Shown here: one piece after another, positions 9,493 through 18,331 of the stretch
How positions within the stretch are numbered: the stretch's first letter is position 1
Layout: each line of letters begins with the position of its first letter
DNA from: Ruminococcus sp.
GTDB taxonomy: Bacteria; Bacillota; Clostridia; Oscillospirales; Acutalibacteraceae
Assembly (NCBI GenBank): GCA_022768065.1
Contig: JALELS010000017.1
Location: 1-64,000, forward strand
Direction: 5' to 3'
DNA length: 64,000 nucleotides
The notes under the pieces: generated by a model
The model's database searches: none
Seen by the model: the letters and a program-made list of their open reading frames with translations, nothing else
Told to the model about the DNA's origin: nothing
Program-made: the position numbers and the translations under genes

Positions 9493-11862
9493 TTACTCTT
9501 CGGAAAACAGCTTTTCGGCGTAACGCACAGCACCCATAGCGTCCTTCGCGTAAGAATCGGCGCCTATTCTGTCGGCATAATCCTGAGTCATAACCGCGCC
9601 GCCCACCATTACCTTACATTCGGGATAGCGTTTTCTTAAAAGACGAATTGTCTCTTCCATATTCACAACGGTTGTAGTCATGAGAGCGCTCAGACCCACA
9701 AGCTTAACATTCTCTTTTATTGCGGTATCGACTATAATTTCGGGGTCTACGTCTTTGCCGAGGTCGATTACGTCGAAGCCGTAATTTTCAAGCAATACCT
9801 TTACTATATTTTTGCCGATATCGTGAATATCGCCCTTAACCGTAGCTATAATGACCTTATTCTTTTTCTCGTCGCCGTTTGTTTCGGCAGGTATGCTTGC
9901 CTTGATTTCGTCAAATGCCGCCTTTGCCGCATCGGCGCTCATAAGAAGCTGCGGCAGAAAGACCGTTCCGTCCTCAAAGCCCTTACCCACAATATCAAGC
10001 GCAGGGATAAGATAAGAATTTATAATATCAAGCGGCTGCTCTGTTTTTAAAAGCTCTCTTGCATTTTCACCCGCCGCTCCCGAGAGCCCGTTTATAACCG
10101 CGGTTTTAAGGTCGGTTTTATCATTTTTTGCCGTCGGCGCCGAATCGGATGTCTTGCTGATATACGTTTCAAAATTTTCGTCGTATCCGTTAAGCGCACA
10201 ATAGGAATAAAAAGCATTCATCATACTGTCGGATTTCGGATTTATAATACCTGCCGAAAGTCCGTTGCCCATGGCGAGAGTGAAAAATGCAGCATTGATA
10301 TTATCACGTTTCGGAAGTCCGAATGAAATATTGGAAACGCCCAAAACAGTATTCACTCCGAGAGTGTTGCGTACATACGACAGAGCCTGTAACGTTCTTT
10401 TTGCATTTTCCGCCCCGGTGCTTACCGTCATGGCAAGCGTATCTACTATAAGGTTCTTTTTATCTATACCGTATTCTTTTGCGGTATTTATTATTTTCTC
10501 GGCAATTTTAATTCTGCCCTCGGCGCTGTCGGGAATGCCGCTTTCATCAAGCGTAAGACAAACCACGACTCCGCCGTATTTTTTAGCGAGCGGAAAGATT
10601 TTTTCCATGCTCTCTTTTTTGCCGTTTACCGAATTTATAAGCGGCTTGCCGTTATATATACGAAGAGCCTGCTCCATTGCCACGGGGTCGGAAGTATCTA
10701 TCTGAAGCGGAAGATTGGTAATGCCCTGTATACCCCTAACGGTATCGCACATTACTTTGGGTTCATCAATTTCGGGCAAACCGACGTTGACATCGAGTAC
10801 GTCGGCTCCGCATTCGACCTGCGACAGAGCCTCGGAAAAAATATAGCCGCTGTCGCCCGAAACGAGCGCCGCTTTGAGTTTTTTCTTGCCGGTCGGGTTT
10901 ATTCTTTCGCCTATTATTATAGGTTTTTCGCCTATTACAGCCGTTTTTGAGTATGATGTAACCGCTGTAATGTTTTTAGGCTTTACAGGTGAAACGGGAA
11001 TATCTTTGCACAGCTTTACAGCCTCTTTCAGGTGCTCAGGCGTAGTTCCGCAGCAACCGCCGAGCAAAGAAACGCCCATTTCGGCAAGTTCCTTTAAATC
11101 ATCGGCAAATTCCTCGGGAGTAACGTTGAAAAACGTAACCCCGTTGACGCATTCCGGAAGCCCGGCATTTGGGTTTACAACAAGAGGCGTACTTGAATAT
11201 TTTAAAAGCTCGGGCAAAAGTGAGAGCATCTGACGGGGTCCGAGACCGCAGTTAAAACCTATTGCGTCAACACCGAGACCCTCAAGCATAAATACCGCCG
11301 TTTTGATGTCGGCGCCCGTAAGCAGCTTGCCGCTCTCATCGAATATCATGGTTACAATTATCGGTAAATCACAGTTTTCTTTGGCGGCAAGCACGGCGGC
11401 TTTGATTTCGTAAGTGTCGCCCATGGTCTCTATAAGTACAAGGTCGGCACCCGCTTTTTTGCCTGCGATAACCTGCTGCTTGTAAAGCTCGTATGCCGTC
11501 TCAAACGGTAATTCGCCGTACGGCTTTAAGAGTTTGCCGGTGGGACCGAGGTCAAGCGCCACAAAGGTTTTATCAATGCCCGATACGGCTTTTTTAGCTA
11601 TATCTATCGCGGAAGTGACGATCTCCTCCACGGTGTAGTCGGTGCCCTTGAATTTCAGTGCATTCGCACCGAACGTGTTTGATTTTATTATATTACACCC
11701 GGCGTCCACATACGCCTTATGAATAGCGTATACCGTATCGCGATGAGTAATATTCCATGTCTCGGGAATTTCGCCCGCCGCAAGTCCGTTTTTTTGGAGC
11801 ATTGTGCCCATGGCTCCGTCAAAAAACAATCTTTCTTTACCTAAAAGGTCGATAAATTTCAT
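9493..11862 (-). CDS. metH: Cobalamin-dependent methionine synthase, catalytic subunit without reactivation domain
   Basis: 789 residues. The homocysteine-binding domain (about 1-290) shows the zinc ligands in GFNCG and GGCCGTTPEHL. The methyltetrahydrofolate domain starts at GERINPTGKKKL (about 315-560). A B12 cap and B12-binding domain follow, with the DxHxxG loop in KGDIHDIGKNIV (about 675). The chain ends after the B12 domain, whereas E. coli MetH (about 1,220 residues) continues into the AdoMet reactivation domain. That function is encoded by the gene ending 4 bases upstream, so the two products should work together. AGAGG within that upstream gene is the ribosome binding site. Confidence 0.95.
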   Translation of the reverse strand: MKFIDLLGKERLFFDGAMGTMLQKNGLAAGEIPETWNITHRDTVYAIHKAYVDAGCNIIKSNTFGANALKFKGTDYTVEEIVTSAIDIAKKAVSGIDKTFVALDLGPTGKLLKPYGELPFETAYELYKQQVIAGKKAGADLVLIETMGDTYEIKAAVLAAKENCDLPIIVTMIFDESGKLLTGADIKTAVFMLEGLGVDAIGFNCGLGPRQMLSLLPELLKYSSTPLVVNPNAGLPECVNGVTFFNVTPEEFADDLKELAEMGVSLLGGCCGTTPEHLKEAVKLCKDIPVSPVKPKNITAVTSYSKTAVIGEKPIIIGERINPTGKKKLKAALVSGDSGYIFSEALSQVECGADVLDVNVGLPEIDEPKVMCDTVRGIQGITNLPLQIDTSDPVAMEQALRIYNGKPLINSVNGKKESMEKIFPLAKKYGGVVVCLTLDESGIPDSAEGRIKIAEKIINTAKEYGIDKKNLIVDTLAMTVSTGAENAKRTLQALSYVRNTLGVNTVLGVSNISFGLPKRDNINAAFFTLAMGNGLSAGIINPKSDSMMNAFYSYCALNGYDENFETYISKTSDSAPTAKNDKTDLKTAVINGLSGAAGENARELLKTEQPLDIINSYLIPALDIVGKGFEDGTVFLPQLLMSADAAKAAFDEIKASIPAETNGDEKKNKVIIATVKGDIHDIGKNIVKVLLENYGFDVIDLGKDVDPEIIVDTAIKENVKLVGLSALMTTTVVNMEETIRLLRKRYPECKVMVGGAVMTQDYADRIGADSYAKDAMGAVRYAEKLFSEE

Positions 11863-11865
11863 AGC

Positions 11866-12507
11866 TTAACCTCTTCTGAACTCGCAGTTTTTGTTGCCGC
11901 ACTCGGCACAGGCGTTAAAATTACACTCTTTATCCTTAGTAAGCCCTATAAACGCCGTAACGGACTTTGTGGGTATCATCATACAATTTTCGGACAAAGT
12001 AAGTCCTATACGCTTGGTACAGTCAAGCAGTTTAAAAAACTCCTTTTGGCTCTCAAGCGACAAATCGGCATAACCCGGGCTGAAACGCGGTCTTAAAAAA
12101 TAGCCGCGCTTTTCCTCTTCCTTTGCTATGTTTTCGCAGACATCGTCGCAAAAGCTTTCAACAGCCGCCGCCGTTGCCGCCTGCATAACCGCCGCCCGCG
12201 CGGTATCTACTCCTGCGTAGCGCCTTACGAGAATATCGCTCTGCATACCGAGTGTTGCGGCAAAAAGCAATATTCTGTCGGAATTTCGCAGGTGCTTTAC
12301 AAGCTTTGCCGAGCGAAATTCGATACCGTCAAGCTTTACGGCGCTGTCGGACAGGTATTCGAGCTTGCACTCCCTGTATAAGCTTCTCGGCTGAATGGAC
12401 GTGATTATTTCAATTTTAACATGGTTAATAAGATCAATGGTTTTTGCATCCGCCTCATGCCCTTTATACCCGAGGTAGCGGAGCACTTCTTTAGTGTCTA
12501 TATCCAT
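11866..12507 (-). CDS. Stand-alone methionine synthase reactivation (AdoMet-binding) protein
   Basis: 213 residues from the ATG at 12507, preceded by AAAGGAT; the longer frame upstream reads into the divergent rqcP gene. The motif RPRFSPGYADL (about residues 155-165) matches the AdoMet-binding Arg-x-x-x-x-Gly-Tyr loop of the MetH activation domain, whose job is to remethylate oxidised cob(II)alamin. A late cysteine-rich tail (CNACAECGNKNCEF) could bind a metal. It is the first gene of a two-gene operon with metH, separated by 3 bases. A small hairpin (CCCGAC/GTCGGG, 12525-12543) sits in its leader. Confidence 0.88.
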   Translation of the reverse strand: MDIDTKEVLRYLGYKGHEADAKTIDLINHVKIEIITSIQPRSLYRECKLEYLSDSAVKLDGIEFRSAKLVKHLRNSDRILLFAATLGMQSDILVRRYAGVDTARAAVMQAATAAAVESFCDDVCENIAKEEEKRGYFLRPRFSPGYADLSLESQKEFFKLLDCTKRIGLTLSENCMMIPTKSVTAFIGLTKDKECNFNACAECGNKNCEFRRG

Positions 12508-12609
12508 AAATATATATCCTTTTGCCCGACGTAGGGAGTCGGGAAACATCACATTACATATCGCTACTATAATAATACAAAAACAGTAGGAATTCAACAA
12601 TTTAATTTC

Positions 12610-12638
12610 TTGACTTAGAGCGGCTCTTATTTTAAAAT
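12610..12638 (+). promoter_or_regulatory. Promoter of rqcP-nudix operon
   Basis: TTGACT, a 17-base spacer and TAAAAT, ending 23 bases before the rqcP start codon. Confidence 0.75.
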
Positions 12639-12661
12639 TAAAGCGTAAAGGAAGTGAAAAA

Positions 12662-12901
12662 ATGCGACTTGATAAATATTTAAAGGTTTCGCGTATCATA
12701 AAAAGGCGTACCGTGGCAAACGAGGTCTGCGACGCAAAACACGTTACCGTAAACGGTAAGGCTGCACGCGCTTCATATGATGTCAAAACAGGCGACATTA
12801 TCGAAATCACATTTGGGCAAAAGGTCACAAAATATCAGGTTCTGAATGTCACCGAATATGCGACAAAAGAGAGCGCGTCGTCTATGTATAAGGAGCTTTA
12901 A
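12662..12901 (+). CDS. rqcP: RqcP, S4-domain ribosome quality control factor
   Basis: 79 residues made almost wholly of one S4 RNA-binding fold: MRLDKYLKVSRIIKRRTVA, then VNGKAARAS and VKTGDIIEI. Length and sequence match RqcP (formerly YabO) of Bacillus, which binds the stalled 50S subunit with RqcH and helps add alanine tails to nascent chains. GGAAGTG precedes the ATG. The Nudix gene follows after 3 bases, so they are probably cotranscribed. No rqcH is in the window. Confidence 0.92.
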   Translation: MRLDKYLKVSRIIKRRTVANEVCDAKHVTVNGKAARASYDVKTGDIIEITFGQKVTKYQVLNVTEYATKESASSMYKEL

Positions 12902-12904
12902 TAT

Positions 12905-13357
12905 ATGGGCTATATCGAGGATATACGCAAACTGATAGGTCACAAAAGGATTATTCTTAACGGCAGTCTTGTAATCATAGAAAACCAAGACGGCAAAATC
13001 CTTATGCAGAAAAGAACCTATCCGAAAGGCAAATGGGGTCTCCCCGGAGGCCTTATGGAGCTTGGCGAATCAACCGTTGAAACTGCCGTGCGCGAGGTTC
13101 GGGAAGAGACAAATCTCACCGTCGAAAACCTTAAACTGCTCGGTGTGTACTCGGGGAAAGATCACCTTTGTAAAGCGCAAAACGGCGACGAATGGTATGT
13201 TGTCGTGACCGCCTATACCACAAAGGATTTCAGCGGAACGCTTATGATAAACGACGGCGAATCGGAGGCTCTCGAGTGGTTTTATCCCGAAGAAATACCA
13301 GAGAACATTCCGTCTACTCACCGCCTTGTGATAGACGACTATAAAAACAGCTTATAA
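12905..13357 (+). CDS. Nudix hydrolase
   Basis: 150 residues. The Nudix box is complete at about 50-72: G-x5-E-x7-REVREETNL, which binds the magnesium ions that hydrolyse a nucleoside diphosphate linked to another group. The exact substrate cannot be read from the sequence. The first 15 residues (MGYIEDIRKLIGHKR) resemble the short leader of small Firmicute Nudix enzymes acting on NTPs or sugar nucleotides. The gene is tightly linked to rqcP and ends at a strong terminator. Confidence 0.9.
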   Translation: MGYIEDIRKLIGHKRIILNGSLVIIENQDGKILMQKRTYPKGKWGLPGGLMELGESTVETAVREVREETNLTVENLKLLGVYSGKDHLCKAQNGDEWYVVVTAYTTKDFSGTLMINDGESEALEWFYPEEIPENIPSTHRLVIDDYKNSL

Positions 13358-13368
13358 ATATAAACACG

Positions 13369-13400
13369 AAAAAGGACTAAGCAAAAGCTTAGTCCTTTTT
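13369..13400. terminator. Bidirectional terminator between Nudix gene and tRNA-Thr
   Basis: A 14-base perfect stem (AAAAAGGACTAAGC/GCTTAGTCCTTTTT) with an AAAA loop. It serves the plus-strand Nudix operon and the minus-strand tRNA whose 3' end lies 2 bases away. Confidence 0.9.
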
Positions 13401-13401
13401 C

Positions 13402-13477
13402 TGGAGCTGATAGGCAGACTCGAACTGCCGACCTCATCCTTACCAAGGATGTGCTCTACCACCTGAGCCATATCAGC
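13402..13477 (-). tRNA. tRNA-Thr (anticodon GGT), CCA encoded
   Basis: A 76-base cloverleaf: acceptor GCTGATA/TATCAGC, anticodon stem CATCC/GGATG around TTGGTAA (anticodon GGT), T arm GGCAG/CTGCC and a TCCA end. With the CGT tRNA at 6.2 kb this gives two threonine isoacceptors in the window. Confidence 0.95.
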
Positions 13478-13693
13478 AAACCGCATCACTTGCGAATGCT
13501 TGAATATTATACACAAGAAAGTACCCTTTTGTCAACACTTAATTTGAATAACCTACGGCTTTTGCACCAATAATTTAAAATACAAAGCCGAAACATTGCG
13601 TTTTTGCTTTTATCGGCGTATTTTTACGTTTTATCGGACTGCAATAAGACGTAACAAAACCACAAATGCAGTCGGAAAGGCCGCAAAGTTCAA

Positions 13694-14404
13694 ATGAATG
13701 ATGTCTTAAAGGTAATATTCACATCGGCATTTTCGGTTGTCGCGCTGTTTTTGCTGACAAAGCTTATGGGGAAAAAGCAAATATCACAGCTAAACCTGTT
13801 TGACTATATAAACGGTATCACAATAGGTTCAATTGCCGCCGAAATGGCAACTTCGCTTGAGAAAAACTTTCTGCTTCCGCTGACGGCAATGGCGGTATAC
13901 ACACTTTTTTCGCTTCTCATATCTCTGCTTGAACGTCAGAGCGTAAAAATGAACAAGTTTTGCGTAGGCACGTCCGACATACTTTTTGAAAACGGAATTT
14001 TATATGAAAAAAATTTAATAAAAGCCAAAATAAGCGTTACCGAATTTTTATGCCAATGCCGTACAAACGGTTATTTTGACCTGTCCGAAATCGAATGTGC
14101 CATATTGGAGCCGAACGGACTTATCAGCTTTTTGCCGAAATCCGAGTACCGTCCGGCTACTCCCGGCGATATGAATTTGAATCCCGAAAAAGCCGAAGTC
14201 CCCGTAAATGTTATAGTTGACGGCAGGGTTTTAAAGGCAAATCTCAGGAGCGTCAAATGCAGCGAAACAGAGCTTTTAAACAGGCTTCAGAAAAACGGTA
14301 TATCGTCCCCTGCCGATGTGTTTTTGGCAACGCTTTCAAAAAGCGGAACACTTAACACTTACCTTAAAGTGCCGCAAAAGAACAACAGCGAACCGTTTAT
14401 TTAA
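13694..14404 (+). CDS. DUF421/YetF-family membrane protein
   Basis: 236 residues. Two or three N-terminal membrane helices (about 1-80) include the family signature LTKLMGKKQISQLNLFDYINGITIG. A soluble C-terminal domain follows, with the VDGRVLKANLR segment typical of the YetF/DUF421 fold. Bacillus members are linked to the spore envelope or membrane, but the biochemical role is unknown. The ribosome binding site is weak (AAAGG, 14 bases upstream). It is monocistronic, with a terminator about 95 bases downstream. Confidence 0.88.
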   Translation: MNDVLKVIFTSAFSVVALFLLTKLMGKKQISQLNLFDYINGITIGSIAAEMATSLEKNFLLPLTAMAVYTLFSLLISLLERQSVKMNKFCVGTSDILFENGILYEKNLIKAKISVTEFLCQCRTNGYFDLSEIECAILEPNGLISFLPKSEYRPATPGDMNLNPEKAEVPVNVIVDGRVLKANLRSVKCSETELLNRLQKNGISSPADVFLATLSKSGTLNTYLKVPQKNNSEPFI

Positions 14405-14500
14405 ATGCGGTCAAAAGCTGCGCCCGACGGCGCAAATATAACAAACTCGACAGCTCATAATACCGTAAATACTCTTAAAATGCGGCGGATTTTTTGCGTA

Positions 14501-14537
14501 AAATACTGCTGTTACGGACAAACGGCAGTATTTTTTT
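14501..14537 (+). terminator. Terminator after the DUF421 gene
   Basis: Stem AATACTGC/GCAGTATT followed by seven T residues. Confidence 0.75.
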
Positions 14538-14629
14538 GTAGGAACACACAAAAATTTAACAATAATATCGTCGCTAATACATATTGTATGTCTAAATACG
14601 ACAAATTGATTGTGAAAAAAATATTAAAC

Positions 14630-14658
14630 TTGCAAGAACTTAGCGAAAAGTGTATAAT
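14630..14658 (+). promoter_or_regulatory. Promoter of the PHP gene
   Basis: TTGCAA, a 17-base spacer and a perfect TATAAT. The start codon is about 120 bases downstream, so the mRNA has a long leader. Confidence 0.7.
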
Positions 14659-14780
14659 AATATCGTATTATATTGAGGGATTTTGCGCTTTTATTTATCA
14701 TTTTTTCGGTGTAAATTACTCATTTAGTGTAAAAACAGTGTGTATGTAATGTAAGGTAAGGTAATTCAAGGAGGAAAATT

Positions 14781-15668
14781 TTGGGCGGAGATTTACACTG
14801 CCACACCAAGCTGTCCGACGGTTCACTCGGAATTGAAGACTTGGTTCTTTTGGCAAAGAAAAAAGGCATTGAGACAATAGCCATAACAGATCATGATTGT
14901 CTCGCAGGTACTGTAAGAGGAAAAATTATAGGCGACAGATACGGGGTTAATGTTATCCCCGGAGTTGAGCTGTCATCACGTGACGAAAAAACGGGAAAAA
15001 GTGTAGATATACTTTGCTATCTCAGCGACGCCCCGGACAGGCTCCAGGGCCTTTGCCACAAAAATTCGCTTGCGCGCAAAAAGGCGGCTCACTTTATGAT
15101 GCTGCAGGTTGCAAAGCGTTATCCGGTTTCGGCTGAATTTATAATTAAATGCGCCACCGGCTCAACAAACATTTTTATTCCGCACATAATGCAGGCTCTT
15201 ATGGAGAGCGGTTATACAAACACCATTTTCGGTGATCTTTATAACAAGCTGTTTAACAAAGAAACCGACGGCAACATCTTGGTAACTCCGAAATATCCCG
15301 ATATTGAGGAAGTTGTCGGTGCGGTTCACGACGCGGGCGGTATAGCTGTGCTCGCCCACCCGTATCTCTACGGAAACATCGACTCGATACCGCGTCTTAT
15401 AGAATGCGGAATTGACGGAATTGAGGTATGGCACCCGTCGGCAACCGAAGAACAGCGTGCCGAGCTTAAAAAACTCGCTACCAAAAACAAGCTTTTAATG
15501 ACAGGCGGAACAGATTTCTGCGGACTTTACAACAGGTATCCGGTTTCGGTGGGCGACGTTGACGTTCCCGATGACGCCGTTACGAAACTTCTCGGGTACA
15601 AAGCAAAAATCAGAAGAATGCAGAAAAAGGCTCAAAAAGCCGCTGAGGAAGCCGCAAAGTCAAATTAA
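14781..15668 (+). CDS. PHP-domain phosphoesterase
   Basis: 295 residues, starting at a TTG just after a near-perfect AGGAGG site, which decides the start. The PHP metal-binding motifs appear in order: DLHCHTKLSDGS (4-15), ITDHDC (about 39-44), PGVELSS (about 60-66), LAHPYLYG (about 192-199) and GGTDFCG. These ligate two or three metal ions. The arrangement resembles the TrpH/YciV group of 3',5'-nucleoside bisphosphate phosphatases and 5'-3' RNA exonucleases. The C-terminus is a lysine/alanine-rich helix. It is probably cotranscribed with the gene 34 bases downstream. Substrate assignment is inference. Confidence 0.85.
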   Translation: MGGDLHCHTKLSDGSLGIEDLVLLAKKKGIETIAITDHDCLAGTVRGKIIGDRYGVNVIPGVELSSRDEKTGKSVDILCYLSDAPDRLQGLCHKNSLARKKAAHFMMLQVAKRYPVSAEFIIKCATGSTNIFIPHIMQALMESGYTNTIFGDLYNKLFNKETDGNILVTPKYPDIEEVVGAVHDAGGIAVLAHPYLYGNIDSIPRLIECGIDGIEVWHPSATEEQRAELKKLATKNKLLMTGGTDFCGLYNRYPVSVGDVDVPDDAVTKLLGYKAKIRRMQKKAQKAAEEAAKSN

Positions 15669-15702
15669 CCTAAGAAAGGCAGCCTAAAAGGCAGGGTTTA
15701 TT

Positions 15703-16275
15703 ATGGACGACAGCGATGTAAAAATCTTCAAAAAAGAAAAAAAAGACGACAAGTTTGACGAAGTCGGGCTTATTTCCAAAATGAATGAGGAGAGAGGCAA
15801 CGGCAACATTGACAAATCAAAGCGTCTCGGAGTATATCTCGCCTCGATTTTTCTCGACAAGGACGTTTTGCTTCATAAGCTTCGTCCGATTATAGGCGAT
15901 AAAGAATATTCCCAAAGCGAAATTTTCCAAATAAAAATACTTATGTTTTTCGCCGCAGAGTACCAAATAAACTCGCTTTTGCCGAACAACATTCTCCGCA
16001 ACACGGCCATAAACGCACTGTATGACGACATACATGACCAGGCGGGAGAATTCTATAAGGAGTTTTCCGACGGCGCGGAGTACAGTTTTTATTACCTTGC
16101 CATCAGGAAAAACAGCGACATACCTCATAATATCGGCAGATGTTTTTCTATGCTGTGCGGTAAGGGAAAAGAAAACGAAGAATATGCGTCCCTCGGAGCC
16201 GAGCTTTGGAAAGGCGTGCTTGAAGAGGTTGAAGATATAATTCGCGGATATGAATTTGTCGGCATGAAAAAGTAA
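15703..16275 (+). CDS. Conserved hypothetical, helical protein after the PHP gene
   Basis: 190 residues with a good start (GGCAGGG before ATG). I do not recognise a family. The first 40 residues are highly charged and lysine-rich. The rest is predicted mainly helical (SEIFQIKILMFFAAEYQ, NILRNTAINALYDDIHD), with no signal peptide or membrane segment and no obvious catalytic motif. Its position 34 bases behind the PHP phosphoesterase and ahead of a terminator suggests one two-gene transcript and possibly a linked function. Confidence 0.75.
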   Translation: MDDSDVKIFKKEKKDDKFDEVGLISKMNEERGNGNIDKSKRLGVYLASIFLDKDVLLHKLRPIIGDKEYSQSEIFQIKILMFFAAEYQINSLLPNNILRNTAINALYDDIHDQAGEFYKEFSDGAEYSFYYLAIRKNSDIPHNIGRCFSMLCGKGKENEEYASLGAELWKGVLEEVEDIIRGYEFVGMKK

Positions 16276-16293
16276 TTTTAATATTCAGATCGG

Positions 16294-16327
16294 GGCTGTA
16301 AAAAGTATGGTTTTTACAGCCTTTTTT
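16294..16327 (+). terminator. Terminator after the PHP operon
   Basis: GGCTGTAAAAA/TTTTTACAGCC stem with a 6-base loop, then a T6 tract. Confidence 0.9.
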
Positions 16328-16607
16328 ACTGCCTTGCTTTAATATCAGATATTATACGGAAACACCGCCCCGTTTTACCGAGGCGGTGTTTCCTATGCAA
16401 TAAATTAAAATGAAAAGGGCTGATTTACCCCTTTTGTCTCGGCGGAAAAAGAGGGCGGAGCCGCCGAGACAGCTGCAAGGGGATGAGGAAAATGCACGAA
16501 AAAGCCGTTTGTGACAGAAACAGTAAAAATCGCGGCTTTTCGTATGACAGAAATCGGCTGCGTTTCTCCCAATCGGTACGAAGACCAAACGCCTGCCTCA
16601 TACAAAC

Positions 16608-16640
16608 AAAAAAGGCGCTGTGACTTACATCACAACGCCT
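16608..16640 (-). terminator. Probable terminator on the M28 peptidase side
   Basis: AAGGCGTTGTGA pairs with TCACAGCGCCTT and runs into T6 on the minus strand. It lies about 135 bases after the peptidase stop codon, so it could instead end another minus-strand RNA. Confidence 0.55.
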
Positions 16641-16776
16641 TCGCTGTTTATGTTTAGATTTTATACCGAAAATTACATTTCGTCAAGGTAAAAAGCGGCG
16701 CAGAAGCACATTTCGTTAAATTTTACTCAACTAAAGCGCTTTCGGGACGCTCCGTTCGTCGCATTTTACAACCGAT

Positions 16777-18018
16777 TTACTGTTTTGCTCCGTTATCAAA
16801 CATTTCAAGAGCCTTAACGCTGACGGCATAGCAGCCTGCCAGACCCTCGGCGTTCATATTATCGTATGTATCGCGGCGGGTATGATAGTAATCTTCAAGC
16901 TTGTGATTAAGTCCCGTAACACCTGTTGCTCTGAAGCCTGCCTGTGCAAATGCGGCAGAATCCGTAGCACCGCCGAGCGGAGGAACCCAACCCTTTTTGC
17001 ACGGAATATTCAATTCTTTTGCGGCTTCCATAAAGAGGTCGGAAACATCTTTATCGGCCTTTACGGTACCGTTAAGGTCGCGGTAATTTGTCATAAGATA
17101 TTTCGGGTCATGAATTGTATCATATGAGAAAATGAATGTGGGAACATCATCGAACTCGCCCTTGTGAGCCTCGCACCAAGCTTTTGCTCCTCGAAGACCC
17201 GCTTCCTCGGAGCCGGAAAGGATAACGCCTACCTCGGTATTTTCAAATTCAATGCCGTTGTCTTTGAGAGCTTTAAGAATTGCAATACCCATATAGCAGC
17301 CCGAAAGGTTGTCGTTGGCACCGTCAACAATACGGTTTTTATTCCACATCCAATAAAGGCCTACAAGGAACGGAACAAAGAGAAGACCCCAAAGAGCCAT
17401 TTTGAAAAGATACGACGAAGTGTCTATAACGCCGAAAGAAACGCCGTATTTTGCCATATACATAATGGAAATAACTATGTAATAAACAGCACCTATGCCG
17501 CAGATTATGGCGTGGCCCTCAAAGCCGACGCCGCCGAGCGCATAGTTTACAGGCCACTCCCAAGCTGCGTCGGGATGTCCGTTAAAAAATATGCGGCGCT
17601 TAACTTCGCCGGTGCACTTTTTAACGGCGGTAACATTGTGACCGGTAAGCTCGGGGAAGAAACGGTCAACGCATTTTTTGTAAAGACCGAACTGTAAAAA
17701 TACTATTGTAAGACCTGCAACAATGAGAATAAGCGAAATAATCGGCGCTACAAAGTAAAGCGCAATTGCCAAAAGTACGAAGGTAATCGTAAAGTATATC
17801 CAGCCGAAGAATGAGCCGGGGTTCTCTTTAAACGATTCAACATCGGCACGTTCGCAGCCGCAGTCCTCTTTAAGAACTTTTGCCATATACTCGCAAGCCT
17901 CTTTCTCTCCCTTAGTGCCGGGGCTGCGCGTATCCATATCCTTACAGATATGAGTAATTTCATCAATCATATACTGTGCGGCTTCGTCTTTTTTGTCGAT
18001 AAGCGGTTTTAAATCCAT
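16777..18018 (-). CDS. M28-family zinc peptidase with two membrane segments
   Basis: 413 residues from the ATG at 18018, chosen for the GAAGGAG site and the promoter close upstream. Residues about 85-130 form two hydrophobic helices, and another hydrophobic stretch lies near 205-260. The catalytic M28 motifs are HPDAAWEW, DGANDNLSG (bridging Asp), GSEEAGLRG (general base and metal Glu), DSAAF and a late His in GLNHKLEDYYHT. Such enzymes are aminopeptidases or related exopeptidases. Membrane segments inserted within the catalytic region are unusual and suggest a membrane-embedded version. The specificity is unknown. Confidence 0.85.
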   Translation of the reverse strand: MDLKPLIDKKDEAAQYMIDEITHICKDMDTRSPGTKGEKEACEYMAKVLKEDCGCERADVESFKENPGSFFGWIYFTITFVLLAIALYFVAPIISLILIVAGLTIVFLQFGLYKKCVDRFFPELTGHNVTAVKKCTGEVKRRIFFNGHPDAAWEWPVNYALGGVGFEGHAIICGIGAVYYIVISIMYMAKYGVSFGVIDTSSYLFKMALWGLLFVPFLVGLYWMWNKNRIVDGANDNLSGCYMGIAILKALKDNGIEFENTEVGVILSGSEEAGLRGAKAWCEAHKGEFDDVPTFIFSYDTIHDPKYLMTNYRDLNGTVKADKDVSDLFMEAAKELNIPCKKGWVPPLGGATDSAAFAQAGFRATGVTGLNHKLEDYYHTRRDTYDNMNAEGLAGCYAVSVKALEMFDNGAKQ

Positions 18019-18049
18019 ATAAATTCTCCTTCTCAAAAGTATACCTAAT

Positions 18050-18078
18050 ATTTTATTATAGAAACTATGCAAAGTCAA
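18050..18078 (-). promoter_or_regulatory. Promoter of the M28 peptidase gene
   Basis: TTGACT and TAAAAT with a 17-base spacer on the minus strand. Confidence 0.75.
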
Positions 18079-18331
18079 TAAAAAAATAAGTTCAGAACTT
18101 GCTTTTATATCAGTGTTACCTACGCATTGCGGACTGTCGGCCATAAATCTGCATAATAAGAGCGTTTTTTCGGTGACAATCCCCTGCCGTCTTCAGTACA
18201 ATACAATGCCGCGAAACGGGAATTTATGCATTTTACACCTCGACTTATATCTTAAAATGTTGTATGATAACAGCATATATCACGATAAAAGTATTTTTGA
18301 AATAAGCAAGCGAAGCGAAAGGAAAATTAAA

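Larger units (their letters stand above)
14405..14780. other. Intergenic region with terminator and promoter
   Basis: No gene is supported: the single long frame has no ribosome binding site and is Cys-rich. It holds the terminator of the DUF421 gene and the promoter of the PHP gene. Confidence 0.6.
16276..16776. other. 500-base gene-free region with several hairpins
   Basis: Besides the two flanking terminators there are an 11-bp perfect hairpin GAAACACCGCC/GGCGGTGTTTC (16359-16392), AAAAGGG/CCCCTTTT (16414-16435) and GTCTCGGCGG/CCGCCGAGAC (16436-16470). The minus-strand frames here look like chance ORFs. Confidence 0.55.

Noticed and set aside
12508-12609. SAM or cobalamin riboswitch before the methionine synthase operon
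   Set aside because: The leader is too short and shows only a 6-bp hairpin; none of the class cores is present.
14405-14749. 114-residue ORF after the DUF421 gene
   Set aside because: Contains a terminator and the PHP promoter; no start site; Cys/Tyr-rich chance frame.
16352-16605. Minus-strand ORFs upstream of the PHP operon terminator
   Set aside because: They run through several perfect hairpins, and the translated text is low-complexity with no start signal.
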